64,000 bases of DNA. Origin: Azospirillum brasilense. Lineage in GTDB: Bacteria; Pseudomonadota; Alphaproteobacteria; Azospirillales; Azospirillaceae. This document shows positions 18,195-26,173 of this stretch, one piece after another (the first letter of the stretch is position 1; each line of letters starts with the position of its first letter). The notes below the pieces were generated by a model. It was not told the DNA's origin. It ran no database searches and saw only the letters and a list, made by a program, of their open reading frames with translations. The position numbers and the translations under genes are program-made. The stretch is taken from positions 307,177 through 371,176 of the forward strand of contig NZ_QOKV01000003.1 in NCBI RefSeq assembly GCF_008365405.1, read 5' to 3'.

Positions 18195-18659
18195 ATGCTC
18201 TGGCTCGCCGCCTACATCGGCAGCGTACTCGCCATCAACTACGCCTTCAGCTTGGCGCCGCATCTGGATCTGGTGTGGTCCTGCTGGGCCGGGTTGATCT
18301 TCATCCTGCGCGACATGGTCCAGGTCCGTTACGGCCACTGGTCGCTGGCCGCCATGCTGGCCGCCACGCTGCTGTCCTTCCTGCTGGCCGACCCCTTCGT
18401 CGCGACGGCCAGCGTCACCGCCTTCGCGGTGTCGGAACTGATCGACTGGGGCGTCTTCACCATCACCCGCCGCCCGCTGCGCGACCGCCTGTGGATCAGC
18501 GCCGCCCTGTCGGTGCCGGTGGACACGGCGCTGTTCTTCGGCATGCTCGGCATCTGGGACCCGACGGTCTGGGCGGCCAGCCTCGCGTCCAAGCTGGCCG
18601 GCGTGTCGGCGGTGTGGATGCTGATGCGCGCCCGGTCGGCGCGGCTGGCGACGGCCTGA
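18195..18659 (+). CDS. VUT-family transporter (queuosine-precursor-transporter-like)
   Basis: A 154-aa membrane protein with about five hydrophobic segments. Family motifs include ILRDMVQVRYGH and AFAVSELIDWGVFTITRRPL. VUT/YhhQ proteins import queuosine precursors or related small molecules. This short form (no long C-terminal part) is annotated only as VUT family. GGAGG 8 nt before the ATG at 18195 fixes the start. The upstream region holds no preQ1 riboswitch that I can recognise, so the substrate is open. Confidence 0.75.
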   Translation: MLWLAAYIGSVLAINYAFSLAPHLDLVWSCWAGLIFILRDMVQVRYGHWSLAAMLAATLLSFLLADPFVATASVTAFAVSELIDWGVFTITRRPLRDRLWISAALSVPVDTALFFGMLGIWDPTVWAASLASKLAGVSAVWMLMRARSARLATA

Positions 18660-18671
18660 CCCGGTCCCGGA

Positions 18672-18759
18672 TTTGGCAATCGCCGACTCGGTGATCCACC
18701 GGTTCCGCCGCGACTGTTCCCAGCCGTGGCGGGACTACGCGGCGTCGGCGATTGCCAAA
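18672..18759. other. Structured 88-nt element with 16-bp terminal inverted repeat
   Basis: TTTGGCAATCGCCGAC (18672-18687) and its exact complement GTCGGCGATTGCCAAA (18744-18759) enclose two further hairpins. One is CGGTG-ATC-CACCG (18689-18701). The other is a 12-bp stem with one mismatch and a TTCC loop (18705-18732). The predicted fold is a three-way junction. It lies between the 3' ends of two convergent genes. A bidirectional terminator, a small RNA or a miniature mobile element are all possible. Confidence 0.7.
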
Positions 18760-18773
18760 AGAACCGGAGGGCG

Positions 18774-20630
18774 TCAGGCCACCGAGGTCACGGTTTCGAT
18801 GGTCTGGCGGGGGCTGGGCGCCTCGTCGGGGATCTCGACCAGGAAGATGGCGCCGCGTCCCGGGCGCGACAGCACCCGCACCCGGTAGCCGAGCAGGCGG
18901 CTGAGCCGCGCCACGGTGGCGAGGCCGAGGCCGAGGCCCTTGCGCCGGTCGCGCTCCGGATTGCCGATCTGGTAGAAGTCCTCGAAGATCAGATGCAGCC
19001 GGTCCTGCGGGATGCCGGGGCCGGTGTCCTGCACCTTGATGGCGGTGAAGCCGCGCGCCTGCCGGCAGGTCACGCGGATGGTGCCGCTGGGCGTGTATTT
19101 CAGCGCGTTGCTCAGCAGGTTGCGGACGATCCGCTCCAGCATCGCCGGGTCGGTCGTCACCCGGGCGCCGCCGCAGGTGACGCGGAAGCCCAATCCCTTG
19201 CCGGCGGCTTCCAGCCGGCCTTCCTCGCAGATGCGCTCCAGGAAGACGGGCAGGTCCAGTTCGGACAGCTGCGGGCTGATCACGCCGGTCTCCAGCGTGG
19301 CGATGTCCATCAGCGAGTTCAGCAGGCGTTGGGTCGCCTCGAACCCGTCGCGCGCGGCGTCCACCAGCTTGCGCAGCCGCGGGCTGTCCGCCTGTTCGCC
19401 GATCATGTGCAGATAGATGCCCAGCGTCTGGAGCGGCTGGCGCAGGTCGTGGCTGGCGGCGGCCAGGAAGCGCGACTTGGCGGCGTTGGCCTGTTCCGCC
19501 TCCGCCCGCGCCCGCGCCAGCGCGTCGTAGCTGCGGCGCAGCTCCGCCATGCGGTCGCGGTCCTGGAGCACGGAGTTGACGGTGGCGACCAAAAGCAGCG
19601 TGATGATCAGGCCGGCGAACAGCACCGCCCGCGGCGTGGCGCTGGCCACGCTCCCCTCGAAGGCCTGGGTGCCGGACAGCACCAGCGTCCAGGGGCGGCC
19701 GAACACCTCGACATGGAGAACCTCCCGGAAAGCGGCGTCCCGGTCGGCCGCGGAGTCGAACATCAGGGAGTCCGCGGTGGTCTCCGTCCCGTCATGGACG
19801 CGGATGTCCAACAGCTCCGAGGCGCCCTGGTCCATGATGCTGCGCATCAGGTCGTGCGCGCGGAAGGGGCTGTAGACGAAACCCAGCAGCGCCTCGCGCC
19901 GGTCGGCGACGGTGGTCAGGGGCAGGGCCTGGTCGTAGACGGGCACATAGATGAGGAAGCCGGGCTGCACGTCCTCTTCGGTTTCCTGGACCAGCCGCAG
20001 CCGGGCGGTCGCCGCGGCGGTGCCGCTGATGCGGGCGCGCTCCATGGCGGCCTGGCGGGTCGGCTCAGCGTGCATGTCGAAGCCGAAGGCCCGCAGGTTG
20101 CGGCTGGCGAAGGGCTCGATGTAGACGATGGGGAAATATTCGGGCCGCTCCCCTTCCGGTGTTACGCGGTAGCTGTAGAAGCCGGCGGCATGCAGCGCCG
20201 CCTCGTGCTGCTCCCGGTCGGGAGCCTTCACGCGCTTGGCGTAGCCGATGCCCTGGATGCCGGGATAGCGGTCCTCCACATGCAGGCCGGTGACGTAGGC
20301 CCGCCATTCCGTGCGGCTGACCTGCCCGCCGCCCGCGTCCACCATCGCCACGGCGCCCTGCAGCATCTGTTCATAGGTGTCGAGCCGCGCCGTGACGTCG
20401 CCGGACAGGTCGCGGGCCAGCGCGCGGAAGCGCGCCTCGGCCAGCCGGTGGGTCTGCTCGGTCAGCAGCAGCCAGGCGAGGCCGGTGAGCAGCAGCCCCA
20501 GCCCGAAGACCACCCAACTCTCCCACGACCGGAACAGCCGTCCGTCGGTGGCGGCGGCGCGCTTGCGCTTCGGCTTGTCGTGCTTCGGCTGGGGCGGCGT
20601 GGAGGGCGCCGATGGTAAGGGAACGTCCAT
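18774..20630 (-). CDS. CHASE-domain sensor histidine kinase
   Basis: A 618-aa membrane kinase. TM1 is at about 38-57, the periplasmic CHASE domain at 80-270, TM2 at 334-352, then a helical linker and a HisKA domain with phosphorylated H394 in AAASHDLRQPLQ. The ATPase domain shows N box LLSNALKYTPSG, G1 VQDTGPGIP and G2 GLGLGLATV. HDLRQPLQ is typical of the HPK family in which kinases often act with stand-alone receivers. It follows the response regulator by 9 nt and should be co-transcribed. CHASE ligands vary (e.g. cytokinin-like adenines, peptides), so the signal is unknown. Confidence 0.9.
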   Translation of the reverse strand: MDVPLPSAPSTPPQPKHDKPKRKRAAATDGRLFRSWESWVVFGLGLLLTGLAWLLLTEQTHRLAEARFRALARDLSGDVTARLDTYEQMLQGAVAMVDAGGGQVSRTEWRAYVTGLHVEDRYPGIQGIGYAKRVKAPDREQHEAALHAAGFYSYRVTPEGERPEYFPIVYIEPFASRNLRAFGFDMHAEPTRQAAMERARISGTAAATARLRLVQETEEDVQPGFLIYVPVYDQALPLTTVADRREALLGFVYSPFRAHDLMRSIMDQGASELLDIRVHDGTETTADSLMFDSAADRDAAFREVLHVEVFGRPWTLVLSGTQAFEGSVASATPRAVLFAGLIITLLLVATVNSVLQDRDRMAELRRSYDALARARAEAEQANAAKSRFLAAASHDLRQPLQTLGIYLHMIGEQADSPRLRKLVDAARDGFEATQRLLNSLMDIATLETGVISPQLSELDLPVFLERICEEGRLEAAGKGLGFRVTCGGARVTTDPAMLERIVRNLLSNALKYTPSGTIRVTCRQARGFTAIKVQDTGPGIPQDRLHLIFEDFYQIGNPERDRRKGLGLGLATVARLSRLLGYRVRVLSRPGRGAIFLVEIPDEAPSPRQTIETVTSVA

Positions 20631-20639
20631 GCCGGCCCG

Positions 20640-21062
20640 TCACGCCGTACCGGCGGGCTGCTCCCGCAGCACCTTGGTCAGCACCGCCTGGAGGTGGGGC
20701 GGCAGCACCGGCTTCTGCAGGACGGTCAGCCCGCGGGCGCGGGCGTCGCGCAGCCCTTCGGTGGAGGTGTCGCCGGTGATGATGACGCCCGGCACCTCGG
20801 CCCCGGCCTCCGCGCGGATGCGGTCGATGGCCTGCACGCCGGTGCGCCCTTCGCGCAGCCGGTAGTCGGCCAGGATGGCGTGCGGCGTTTCCCCGGCGGT
20901 GGACAGACGGTCGACGGCCTCGCCCTCGCTCTCGGCGGTGACGACCCGGTACCCCCACATCTCCAGCAGGAGGTTGAGGGCCTGCAGAACCGTCCGCTCG
21001 TCGTCGATCACCATGACGAGCTTGTCCTGGTCGTCGTCACCCGCGGGAGTCACCGTGTCCAA
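20640..21062 (-). CDS. Single-domain response regulator
   Basis: A 140-aa receiver domain with no output domain. The acidic pocket is D20-D21, the phospho-acceptor D66 (ILADYRLREGRTG), with T96 and K117 completing the site. It is the first gene of an operon with the CHASE kinase downstream and is presumably phosphorylated by it. Output must go through another partner protein. Confidence 0.9.
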   Translation of the reverse strand: MDTVTPAGDDDQDKLVMVIDDERTVLQALNLLLEMWGYRVVTAESEGEAVDRLSTAGETPHAILADYRLREGRTGVQAIDRIRAEAGAEVPGVIITGDTSTEGLRDARARGLTVLQKPVLPPHLQAVLTKVLREQPAGTA

Positions 21063-21366
21063 TCCATCCGTTCACAAGGGGCGTTGATCATACAGTCCAA
21101 CCGGCATCCGGCCAGAAAAGAGTACCGCACCCGTGAGATGGGCGCCATGCAGAGGGGCGGCTGTGTAGCACAGACGATGGTTTGTTCGGTCAGTACATTT
21201 GTCCTATTACCTCCATTGCGCGCCTATGGCCGGCGTGGCAAAGCCCCGCATTCCTGGCGGGTTCGATCAAAAGCATTGAGATGACCGAGCGCATCGTCCA
21301 TTCTTCCGGCCCTCCGGACAGTCCTATGACCTTCCTTCGGGCGACCAATATCTTCGGGCGGCGGCA
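21063..21366 (+). other. Intergenic region upstream of cimA, candidate promoter and leader
   Basis: About 300 bp. TTGTTC (21182-21187) and TATTAC (21205-21210) are 17 bp apart and could drive cimA, giving a leader of about 150 nt. A short frame in the leader ends on the cimA start as ATGA, but it has no run of branched-chain codons, so I do not call an attenuator peptide. Confidence 0.35.
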
Positions 21367-22971
21367 ATGACGGGCGAACGCATCCATCTGTACGACACGA
21401 CGCTGCGCGACGGGGCGCAGACCCAGGACGTGGATTTCTCCGTCGCCGACAAGATCGCCATCGCCCGCGACCTCGACCGGCTGGGAATCGACTATGTGGA
21501 AGGCGGCTGGCCCGGCGCCAACCCGACCGACGACCAGTTCTTCGCCGAGGCGCCGGAGCTGGCCCGCTCGACCTTCACCGCCTTCGGCATGACCCGCCGT
21601 CCCGGCCGCAGCACCGCGAACGACCCGCAGCTCGCCGCCCTGATCCAGTCCAAGGCGCGCGCCGTCTGCATCGTCGGCAAGACCTGGGACTTCCATGTCG
21701 ATGTGGCGCTGGCCATCCCGCGCGAGGAAAACATCGAGCTGATCGCCGACAGCATCGCCGCGCTGAAAGCCGCCAAGGGCGAGGCGCTGTTCGACGCCGA
21801 GCATTTCTTCGACGGCTACAAGCGCAACCCGGCCTACACCGCCTCCTGCATCAAGGCCGCCTATGAGGCGGGCGCGCGCTGGGTCGTGCTGTGCGACACC
21901 AACGGCGGCACGCTGCCGCACGAGATCGACGAGATCGTCCGTCGGGTGATTGAGGAGCACGGCATCCCCGGCGACCGGCTGGGCATCCATTGCCACAACG
22001 ACACCGAGAACGCCGTCGCCAATTCGCTGGCCGCGGTGCGCGCCGGGGTGCGGATGGTGCAGGGGACGATCAACGGTCTGGGCGAGCGCTGCGGCAACGC
22101 CAACCTCGTGTCGCTGATCCCGTCGCTGATGCTGAAGATGGGCTACGACGTCGGCATCAAGCCCGCCGACCTGCCGCTGCTGACCGAGATCAGCCGCAAG
22201 TTCGACGAGCGGCTGAACCGCGCGCCGAACCGCCACGCCCCCTATGTCGGCGCCAGCGCCTTCGCCCACAAGGGCGGGCTGCACGTCTCCGCCGTGGAGA
22301 AGGACCCGTCCTCCTACGAGCATGTCGAGCCGGAGGCGGTCGGCAACCGCCGGCAGATCGTCATGTCGGACCAGGCGGGCCGCGCCAACGTCATCGCGCG
22401 GCTGCGCGAGATGGGCATGGCCGTGGACCCGAAGGACGAGCGGCTGAACCGCCTGCTCGACCTCGTGAAGCAGCGCGACACCGAGGGTTACGCCTACGAC
22501 ACCGCCGAGGCCAGCTTCGAGCTGCTGGTCCGCCGCGAGCTGGGCGAGGTGCCGGACTATTTCACGCTGAAGCGCTTCCACGTCACCGACGAGCGCCGCT
22601 ACAACGCCAAGGGCGAGCTGGTGGTCGAGTCCGAGGCGGTGGTGCGCGTGAAGATCGGCGGCAAGGAGTATCACGAGGTGGCATCGGGCAACGGCCCGGT
22701 GAACGCGCTGGACACCGCGATGCGCAAGGCGCTGGAGCCGCTGTACCCGCTGCTCGACGGGGTGAAGCTGTCCGACTACCGCGTGCGCATCCTGGCCGCC
22801 AAGGACGGCACCGGCGCCATGCCGCGCGTGCTGATCCGCTCGCGCAACGGCGACGGGCAGGAATGGTCCACGCTGGGCGTCTCCACCAACATCATCGAGG
22901 CGTCGATGGAGGCGCTGGTGGACAGTTACACATTCAAGCTGTTTAAAGGCGGCGCAACACCGCGAAGCTGA
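21367..22971 (+). CDS. cimA: (R)-citramalate synthase, CimA type
   Basis: A 534-aa HMGL-like TIM-barrel enzyme. The N-terminus LYDTTLRDGAQTQDVDFSV holds the catalytic Arg and the metal Asp. GIHCHNDTENAVANS supplies the metal His pair, and a C-terminal LeuA allosteric domain follows from about residue 410. DGAQ (not DGEQ) after TTLR, and the overall length, fit CimA rather than 2-isopropylmalate synthase. It condenses pyruvate and acetyl-CoA to citramalate, feeding threonine-independent isoleucine synthesis. trmJ follows after 16 bp. A homocitrate-like specificity cannot be excluded from sequence alone. Confidence 0.88.
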   Translation: MTGERIHLYDTTLRDGAQTQDVDFSVADKIAIARDLDRLGIDYVEGGWPGANPTDDQFFAEAPELARSTFTAFGMTRRPGRSTANDPQLAALIQSKARAVCIVGKTWDFHVDVALAIPREENIELIADSIAALKAAKGEALFDAEHFFDGYKRNPAYTASCIKAAYEAGARWVVLCDTNGGTLPHEIDEIVRRVIEEHGIPGDRLGIHCHNDTENAVANSLAAVRAGVRMVQGTINGLGERCGNANLVSLIPSLMLKMGYDVGIKPADLPLLTEISRKFDERLNRAPNRHAPYVGASAFAHKGGLHVSAVEKDPSSYEHVEPEAVGNRRQIVMSDQAGRANVIARLREMGMAVDPKDERLNRLLDLVKQRDTEGYAYDTAEASFELLVRRELGEVPDYFTLKRFHVTDERRYNAKGELVVESEAVVRVKIGGKEYHEVASGNGPVNALDTAMRKALEPLYPLLDGVKLSDYRVRILAAKDGTGAMPRVLIRSRNGDGQEWSTLGVSTNIIEASMEALVDSYTFKLFKGGATPRS

Positions 22972-22987
22972 GACCAAAGTTCAGATC

Positions 22988-23758
22988 ATGACCTCCGGCA
23001 AAGACCCCAACCGGCCCTCCGTCCTGGGTGGCCCGACCATCATCCTCGTGCAGCCCCAGCTCGGCGAGAACATCGGCGCCTGCGCGCGGGCCATGCTGAA
23101 TTGCGGCCTGACCGAGCTGCGTCTGGTGAAGCCGCGCGACGGCTGGCCGAACGAGAAGGCGGTGGCCGCGGCGTCGGGCGCCGATCCGGTTCTGGATGGG
23201 GCCAAGCTCTACGACACGACGGCGGAGGCCGTGGCCGACCTGAACGTGGTCTTCGCCACCACCGTCCGCACCCGCGGGATGATCCAGGAGTTTGTCACCC
23301 CGCGCGTCGCGGCGACGGAGCTGCGCGCCCATGTCGACTCCGGGCACAAGACCGGTGTGCTGTTCGGGCCGGAGCGCACCGGTCTGGTCAACGACGACCT
23401 GACGCTGGCTTCAACGCTGATCACCGTTCCGCTGAACCCGGCCTTCTCCTCGCTCAATCTGGCGCAGGCGGTTCTGCTGATCGGCTACGAATGGTTCCAG
23501 ACCGGCGAGACCCCGCCGGACCGCGTTTTGCACACCGGCCAGACCCGCCCGGCGACCAAGGCGGAGCTTGTGAATTTCTTCGAGCATCTGGAAGGCGACC
23601 TCGACCGCACCGGCTTCTTCACCTCGCCGGAGAAGCGCCCCTCCATGGTCCGCACGCTGCGCAACGCCTTGGAGCGGATGCAGATGACCGAGCAGGAGGT
23701 CCGCACCTTCCACGGCGTCGTCGCCGCGCTGACCGGGCGGCGCAAGGGCGAAGCGTAA
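22988..23758 (+). CDS. trmJ: tRNA (cytidine/uridine-2'-O-) methyltransferase TrmJ
   Basis: A 256-aa SPOUT methyltransferase of the TrmH/TrmJ family. Motif 1 is IILVQPQLGENIGACARAM, motif 2 GVLFGPERTGLVNDDL, and motif 3 VPLNPAFSSLNLAQAVLL, which form the knotted AdoMet site. TrmJ methylates the ribose at position 32 of tRNAs. It is 16 bp downstream of cimA on the same strand. Confidence 0.9.
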   Translation: MTSGKDPNRPSVLGGPTIILVQPQLGENIGACARAMLNCGLTELRLVKPRDGWPNEKAVAAASGADPVLDGAKLYDTTAEAVADLNVVFATTVRTRGMIQEFVTPRVAATELRAHVDSGHKTGVLFGPERTGLVNDDLTLASTLITVPLNPAFSSLNLAQAVLLIGYEWFQTGETPPDRVLHTGQTRPATKAELVNFFEHLEGDLDRTGFFTSPEKRPSMVRTLRNALERMQMTEQEVRTFHGVVAALTGRRKGEA

Positions 23759-23799
23759 CCCTCTTCCCTTCCGGGGCGGATCGCGGCCTATACTGCCCC

Positions 23800-24513
23800 A
23801 TGGAATACACCTTGCAGCATATGGACGTTGGCCTCGTCCTGCTCGACGGCGACCGGCGCGTGGTGTCGGTCAACGCTTCCGTGGCGCGGATGCTGGGGCG
23901 CGACCGTCCGCTGCTGGGGGCCAGCCTGCACGACCTGCATCCGCCGGGCAGCCGGGCCAAGGTGGAACTGCTGCTGGCCGCGGCGCACGATCCGGACTCC
24001 CCGGCGGTGGCCAGTTCCATGATGGTGGCGCTGCCGGGACGGACCATCGTGGTGAAGGCCACCGCCCTGCCGCCGGGCGGCGGGGCCGCGCTGGCCCTGA
24101 TGCTGTTCGAGGTGAACGGCAAGGCGCTTCCCGAGCCGGCTCCGCCGTCGCCTGCGGACGCGGTGGCCGAACCCGTCACGCCGCTGGTCAAGCTGCCGAT
24201 CACGACGCGCCAGGGCGTGGTTCTGATCGACCCTGCCGATGCGGTCTATGTGCAGGCCGACGGCCATTACACGCGGGTCCACACGGCGGATGGCGCCTTC
24301 TTCTGTTCGCTCTCCCTATCGGAGCTGGAAGCGCGGCTGGACGGGCGGCAGTTCGTGCGGGCGCACCGGCGTTATCTGGTCAACCTGCGCCACGCCCAGG
24401 CCATCGACCGCAGCGACGGGCGGGCCGCCTTCGTCATGGCCGCCCCCGGCTCCCCCCGCGTGCCGGTCAGCCGTGGCCGGATCGAGCAGTTGAAGAAGCT
24501 GCTGGCCCTCTAG
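23800..24513 (+). CDS. RcoM-like PAS-LytTR transcription regulator (putative heme CO sensor)
   Basis: A 237-aa protein with an N-terminal PAS domain (about 1-110) and a C-terminal LytTR DNA-binding domain (about 140-237; VLIDPADAVYVQADGHYTRV and FVRAHRRYLVNL). This domain order is that of RcoM, the CO-responsive activator of cox genes. The RcoM heme His lies in a segment L-H-P-x-x-S-R-x-K; here H47 sits in DLHPPGSRAKVELLL. The distal Met of RcoM lies in MM-I-x-P; here M74-M75 precede VALPGRTIVVK. Both ligands therefore seem conserved. A TATACT box sits only 6 nt before the ATG, so the mRNA may be almost leaderless. cowN lies 0.5 kb downstream. The heme ligands were aligned from memory. Confidence 0.75.
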   Translation: MEYTLQHMDVGLVLLDGDRRVVSVNASVARMLGRDRPLLGASLHDLHPPGSRAKVELLLAAAHDPDSPAVASSMMVALPGRTIVVKATALPPGGGAALALMLFEVNGKALPEPAPPSPADAVAEPVTPLVKLPITTRQGVVLIDPADAVYVQADGHYTRVHTADGAFFCSLSLSELEARLDGRQFVRAHRRYLVNLRHAQAIDRSDGRAAFVMAAPGSPRVPVSRGRIEQLKKLLAL

Positions 24514-24535
24514 CCTTTCTCCTTACGCGCATCAG

Positions 24536-24580
24536 GGTTGATCCCGCCGCCTTGTGACTTCCGACGGCGGTTGATCCGCC
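24536..24580. promoter_or_regulatory. Nine-base direct repeats and dyad between the regulator and the 70-aa gene
   Basis: GGTTGATCC occurs at 24536-24544 and again at 24569-24577, 33 bp apart (about three helix turns). The second copy lies in a dyad GGCGG-TTGAT-CCGCC (24566-24580). A protein-binding site is possible, but the repeats do not fit TTnnnG. Confidence 0.4.
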
Positions 24581-24669
24581 TCAATCGTCCCGTCCCGCCG
24601 CAGGCGTAAAACAAAGCCATGGCCGGCGCCCGCATCGGGTGGGCGCCAGGATGACGAGGAGATACGGCC

Positions 24670-24882
24670 ATGGCTTTCCTGGACGACGACCACGCCTATG
24701 TGGATCAGCTCGTGGTGGAGTATTACGGCGACCGCCTGACCGGGCTCGCGCCGGCGCGTCTCGCCGCTCTGCACGCGCTGTTCGGCGAGGTGATGTGGCA
24801 CGAGGGGATCGAAGCGCTGACCCCGCAGCGGCTGAACACGCTGCTGGACTTCACCGAGGAAGAGCTGTCGCACGCCGCCTGA
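24670..24882 (+). CDS. 70-aa hypothetical protein between the RcoM-like gene and cowN
   Basis: A small acidic, helical protein: MAFLDDDHAYVDQLVVEYYG..., ending in DFTEEELSHAA. GAGGAG sits 8 nt upstream. No cysteine, membrane segment or known motif is visible and I do not recognise the family. A GGCGCCC/GGGCGCC hairpin (24625-24647) lies in its leader. Its place on the same strand between regulator and cowN makes a linked function possible but unproven. Confidence 0.6.
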   Translation: MAFLDDDHAYVDQLVVEYYGDRLTGLAPARLAALHALFGEVMWHEGIEALTPQRLNTLLDFTEEELSHAA

Positions 24883-24900
24883 GGGGTGAGAGCGCGAACC

Positions 24901-24950
24901 GTTCGCGCAGCACTCCCGCCATTCATGCCGTCCGCCCGCCGTTCGTGCAG
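24901..24950 (+). promoter_or_regulatory. Triple TTnnnG direct repeat upstream of cowN (candidate RcoM-type operator)
   Basis: GTTCGCGCAG (24901), ATTCATGCCG (24921) and GTTCGTGCAG (24941) are spaced exactly 20 bp, or two helix turns. Copies 1 and 3 differ at one base. Each holds TTnnnG, the core I recall for RcoM sites. A weak TTGTCC-17-GATGAG promoter (24957-24985) begins right after the third repeat, so a bound activator would touch RNA polymerase. Confidence 0.6.
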
Positions 24951-25023
24951 CGGGTCTTGTCCCTGGCCCCGCCTTCCGCGATGAGGGATGTCAACACAAC
25001 CCTCTTCCGCAGGAAGCACCACC

Positions 25024-25320
25024 GTGGACGCAACCGACACTCCCGACCGCTACGTCTCCTTCAAGGGCATCGACTGCGAGGGCAACTCCCGCCGCATCAT
25101 CGAGCGCCTGCACATGCACATCGACGACCCGGCCAAGACCAACGCCTTCTGGGAACGCTTCCGGGCGAAGCTGGCCGTGGCCGACGACCCATTGAAGCGT
25201 CAGGCGGACGGGCTGTGCCTGCTCTGCGCCAACGTCTATTACATCTCCGACCTGTTCGAAGAGTATGAGGACGAGGAAGGTCTGGCCATGCTGCGCCAGC
25301 TCGAGGACGAGTGCTGCTGA
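25024..25320 (+). CDS. cowN: N2-fixation sustaining protein CowN
   Basis: A 98-aa protein matching CowN throughout: DRYVSFKGIDCEGNSRRIIE, HIDDPAKTNAFWERF, and a C-terminal LFEEYEDEEGL...LEDECC. CowN protects nitrogenase from inhibition by carbon monoxide and sustains diazotrophic growth when CO is present. The GTG at 25024 is chosen because AGGAAG lies 7 nt upstream. An in-frame ATG at 24988 would add 12 residues with a cramped ribosome site. No nif gene is in the window, so the link to nitrogenase is from the family. Control by CO is inferred from the RcoM-like neighbour and the repeats upstream. Confidence 0.9.
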   Translation: MDATDTPDRYVSFKGIDCEGNSRRIIERLHMHIDDPAKTNAFWERFRAKLAVADDPLKRQADGLCLLCANVYYISDLFEEYEDEEGLAMLRQLEDECC

Positions 25321-25343
25321 CGTTTCGTTTTTGGACTCATGGT

Positions 25344-25371
25344 TTGACAAGGCGCGCCGAATCCGTATAGT
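25344..25371 (+). promoter_or_regulatory. rpsD promoter
   Basis: TTGACA (25344-25349) and TATAGT (25366-25371) are separated by 16 bp, the best sigma-70 consensus match in the window. It is 112 bp before the rpsD start, as expected for a highly expressed ribosomal gene. Confidence 0.75.
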
Positions 25372-25482
25372 GCGCGCCTTCACTCCTGGGAAAGCGGGCG
25401 TGCCTCTTGTTTGCGCCCCGTCGGCGGCCTGTTCCGCTGAACTACCGGGACAAAACCAACTCGTGTTCCATCGAGGATCAAA

Positions 25483-26097
25483 ATGGCCAAGCGTCAACAG
25501 TCCAAGTACAAGATCGACCGCCGCCTCGGCGTAAACCTCTGGGGCCGCGGCAAGTCGCCGATCAACAAGCGTGAGTATGGCCCCGGCCAGCACGGCCAGC
25601 GCCGCAAGAAGCCGTCCGACTACGGCCTGCAGCTCATGGCGAAGCAGAAGCTGAAGGGCTACTACGGCAACATCGGCGAGAAGCAGTTCCGCCGCATCTA
25701 CGCCGAGGCCGTGCGCCGCAAGGGCGACACCGGCGAGAACCTGGTGGGCCTGCTGGAGCGCCGCCTGGACGCGGTGGTCTACCGCATGAAGTTCGCGCCG
25801 ACCCCGTTCGCCGCGCGCCAGATCGTCAACCACGGCCACATCCTGGTCAACGGCCGCCGCCTGAACATCCCGTCGGCCCAGATCAAGGAAGGCGACACCA
25901 TCGAGGTGCGCGCCAAGTCCAAGCAGATGGCCCTCATCCTCGAGGCCACCGCCTCGGGTGAGCGCGACACCCCGGACTACCTGGAAGTCGACACGGGCGC
26001 CCTGAAGGGCCGCTTCGTCCGCGTCCCGCTGCTGGCCGACATTCCGTACCCGGTCCAGATGGAACCGAACCTGGTCGTCGAGTTCTACTCGCGCTGA
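25483..26097 (+). CDS. rpsD: 30S ribosomal protein S4
   Basis: A 204-aa protein, [20 protein letters not shown], with the S4 RNA-binding domain at about residues 95-155 ([21 protein letters not shown]). It binds the 5' domain of 16S rRNA, starts 30S assembly and helps set decoding accuracy. GAGG lies 7 nt before the ATG. It is a stand-alone gene with its own promoter and terminator, as in many alphaproteobacteria. Confidence 0.97.
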   Translation: MAKRQQSKYKIDRRLGVNLWGRGKSPINKREYGPGQHGQRRKKPSDYGLQLMAKQKLKGYYGNIGEKQFRRIYAEAVRRKGDTGENLVGLLERRLDAVVYRMKFAPTPFAARQIVNHGHILVNGRRLNIPSAQIKEGDTIEVRAKSKQMALILEATASGERDTPDYLEVDTGALKGRFVRVPLLADIPYPVQMEPNLVVEFYSR

Positions 26098-26121
26098 CCG
26101 TTCGGCCCAGCCGACACGCGA

Positions 26122-26150
26122 AAGGCCGCGCCTCCGGGCGCGGCCTTTTT
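26122..26150 (+). terminator. rpsD terminator
   Basis: AAGGCCGCGCC-TCCG-GGCGCGGCCTT, an 11-bp perfect stem with a 4-nt loop, runs into five T residues 25 bp after the rpsD stop. Confidence 0.9.
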
Positions 26151-26173
26151 CGTTTGGGATGGGCGGTCGTGTC

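Noticed and set aside
21182..21370. Short frame overlapping the cimA start as ATGA, possible attenuator peptide
   Set aside because: It lacks a run of Ile, Leu or Val codons, and no competing terminator hairpin is visible before cimA.
24883..25023. NifA/sigma-54 promoter for cowN
   Set aside because: No TGGCAC-N5-TTGC and no TGT-N10-ACA site is seen in this interval.
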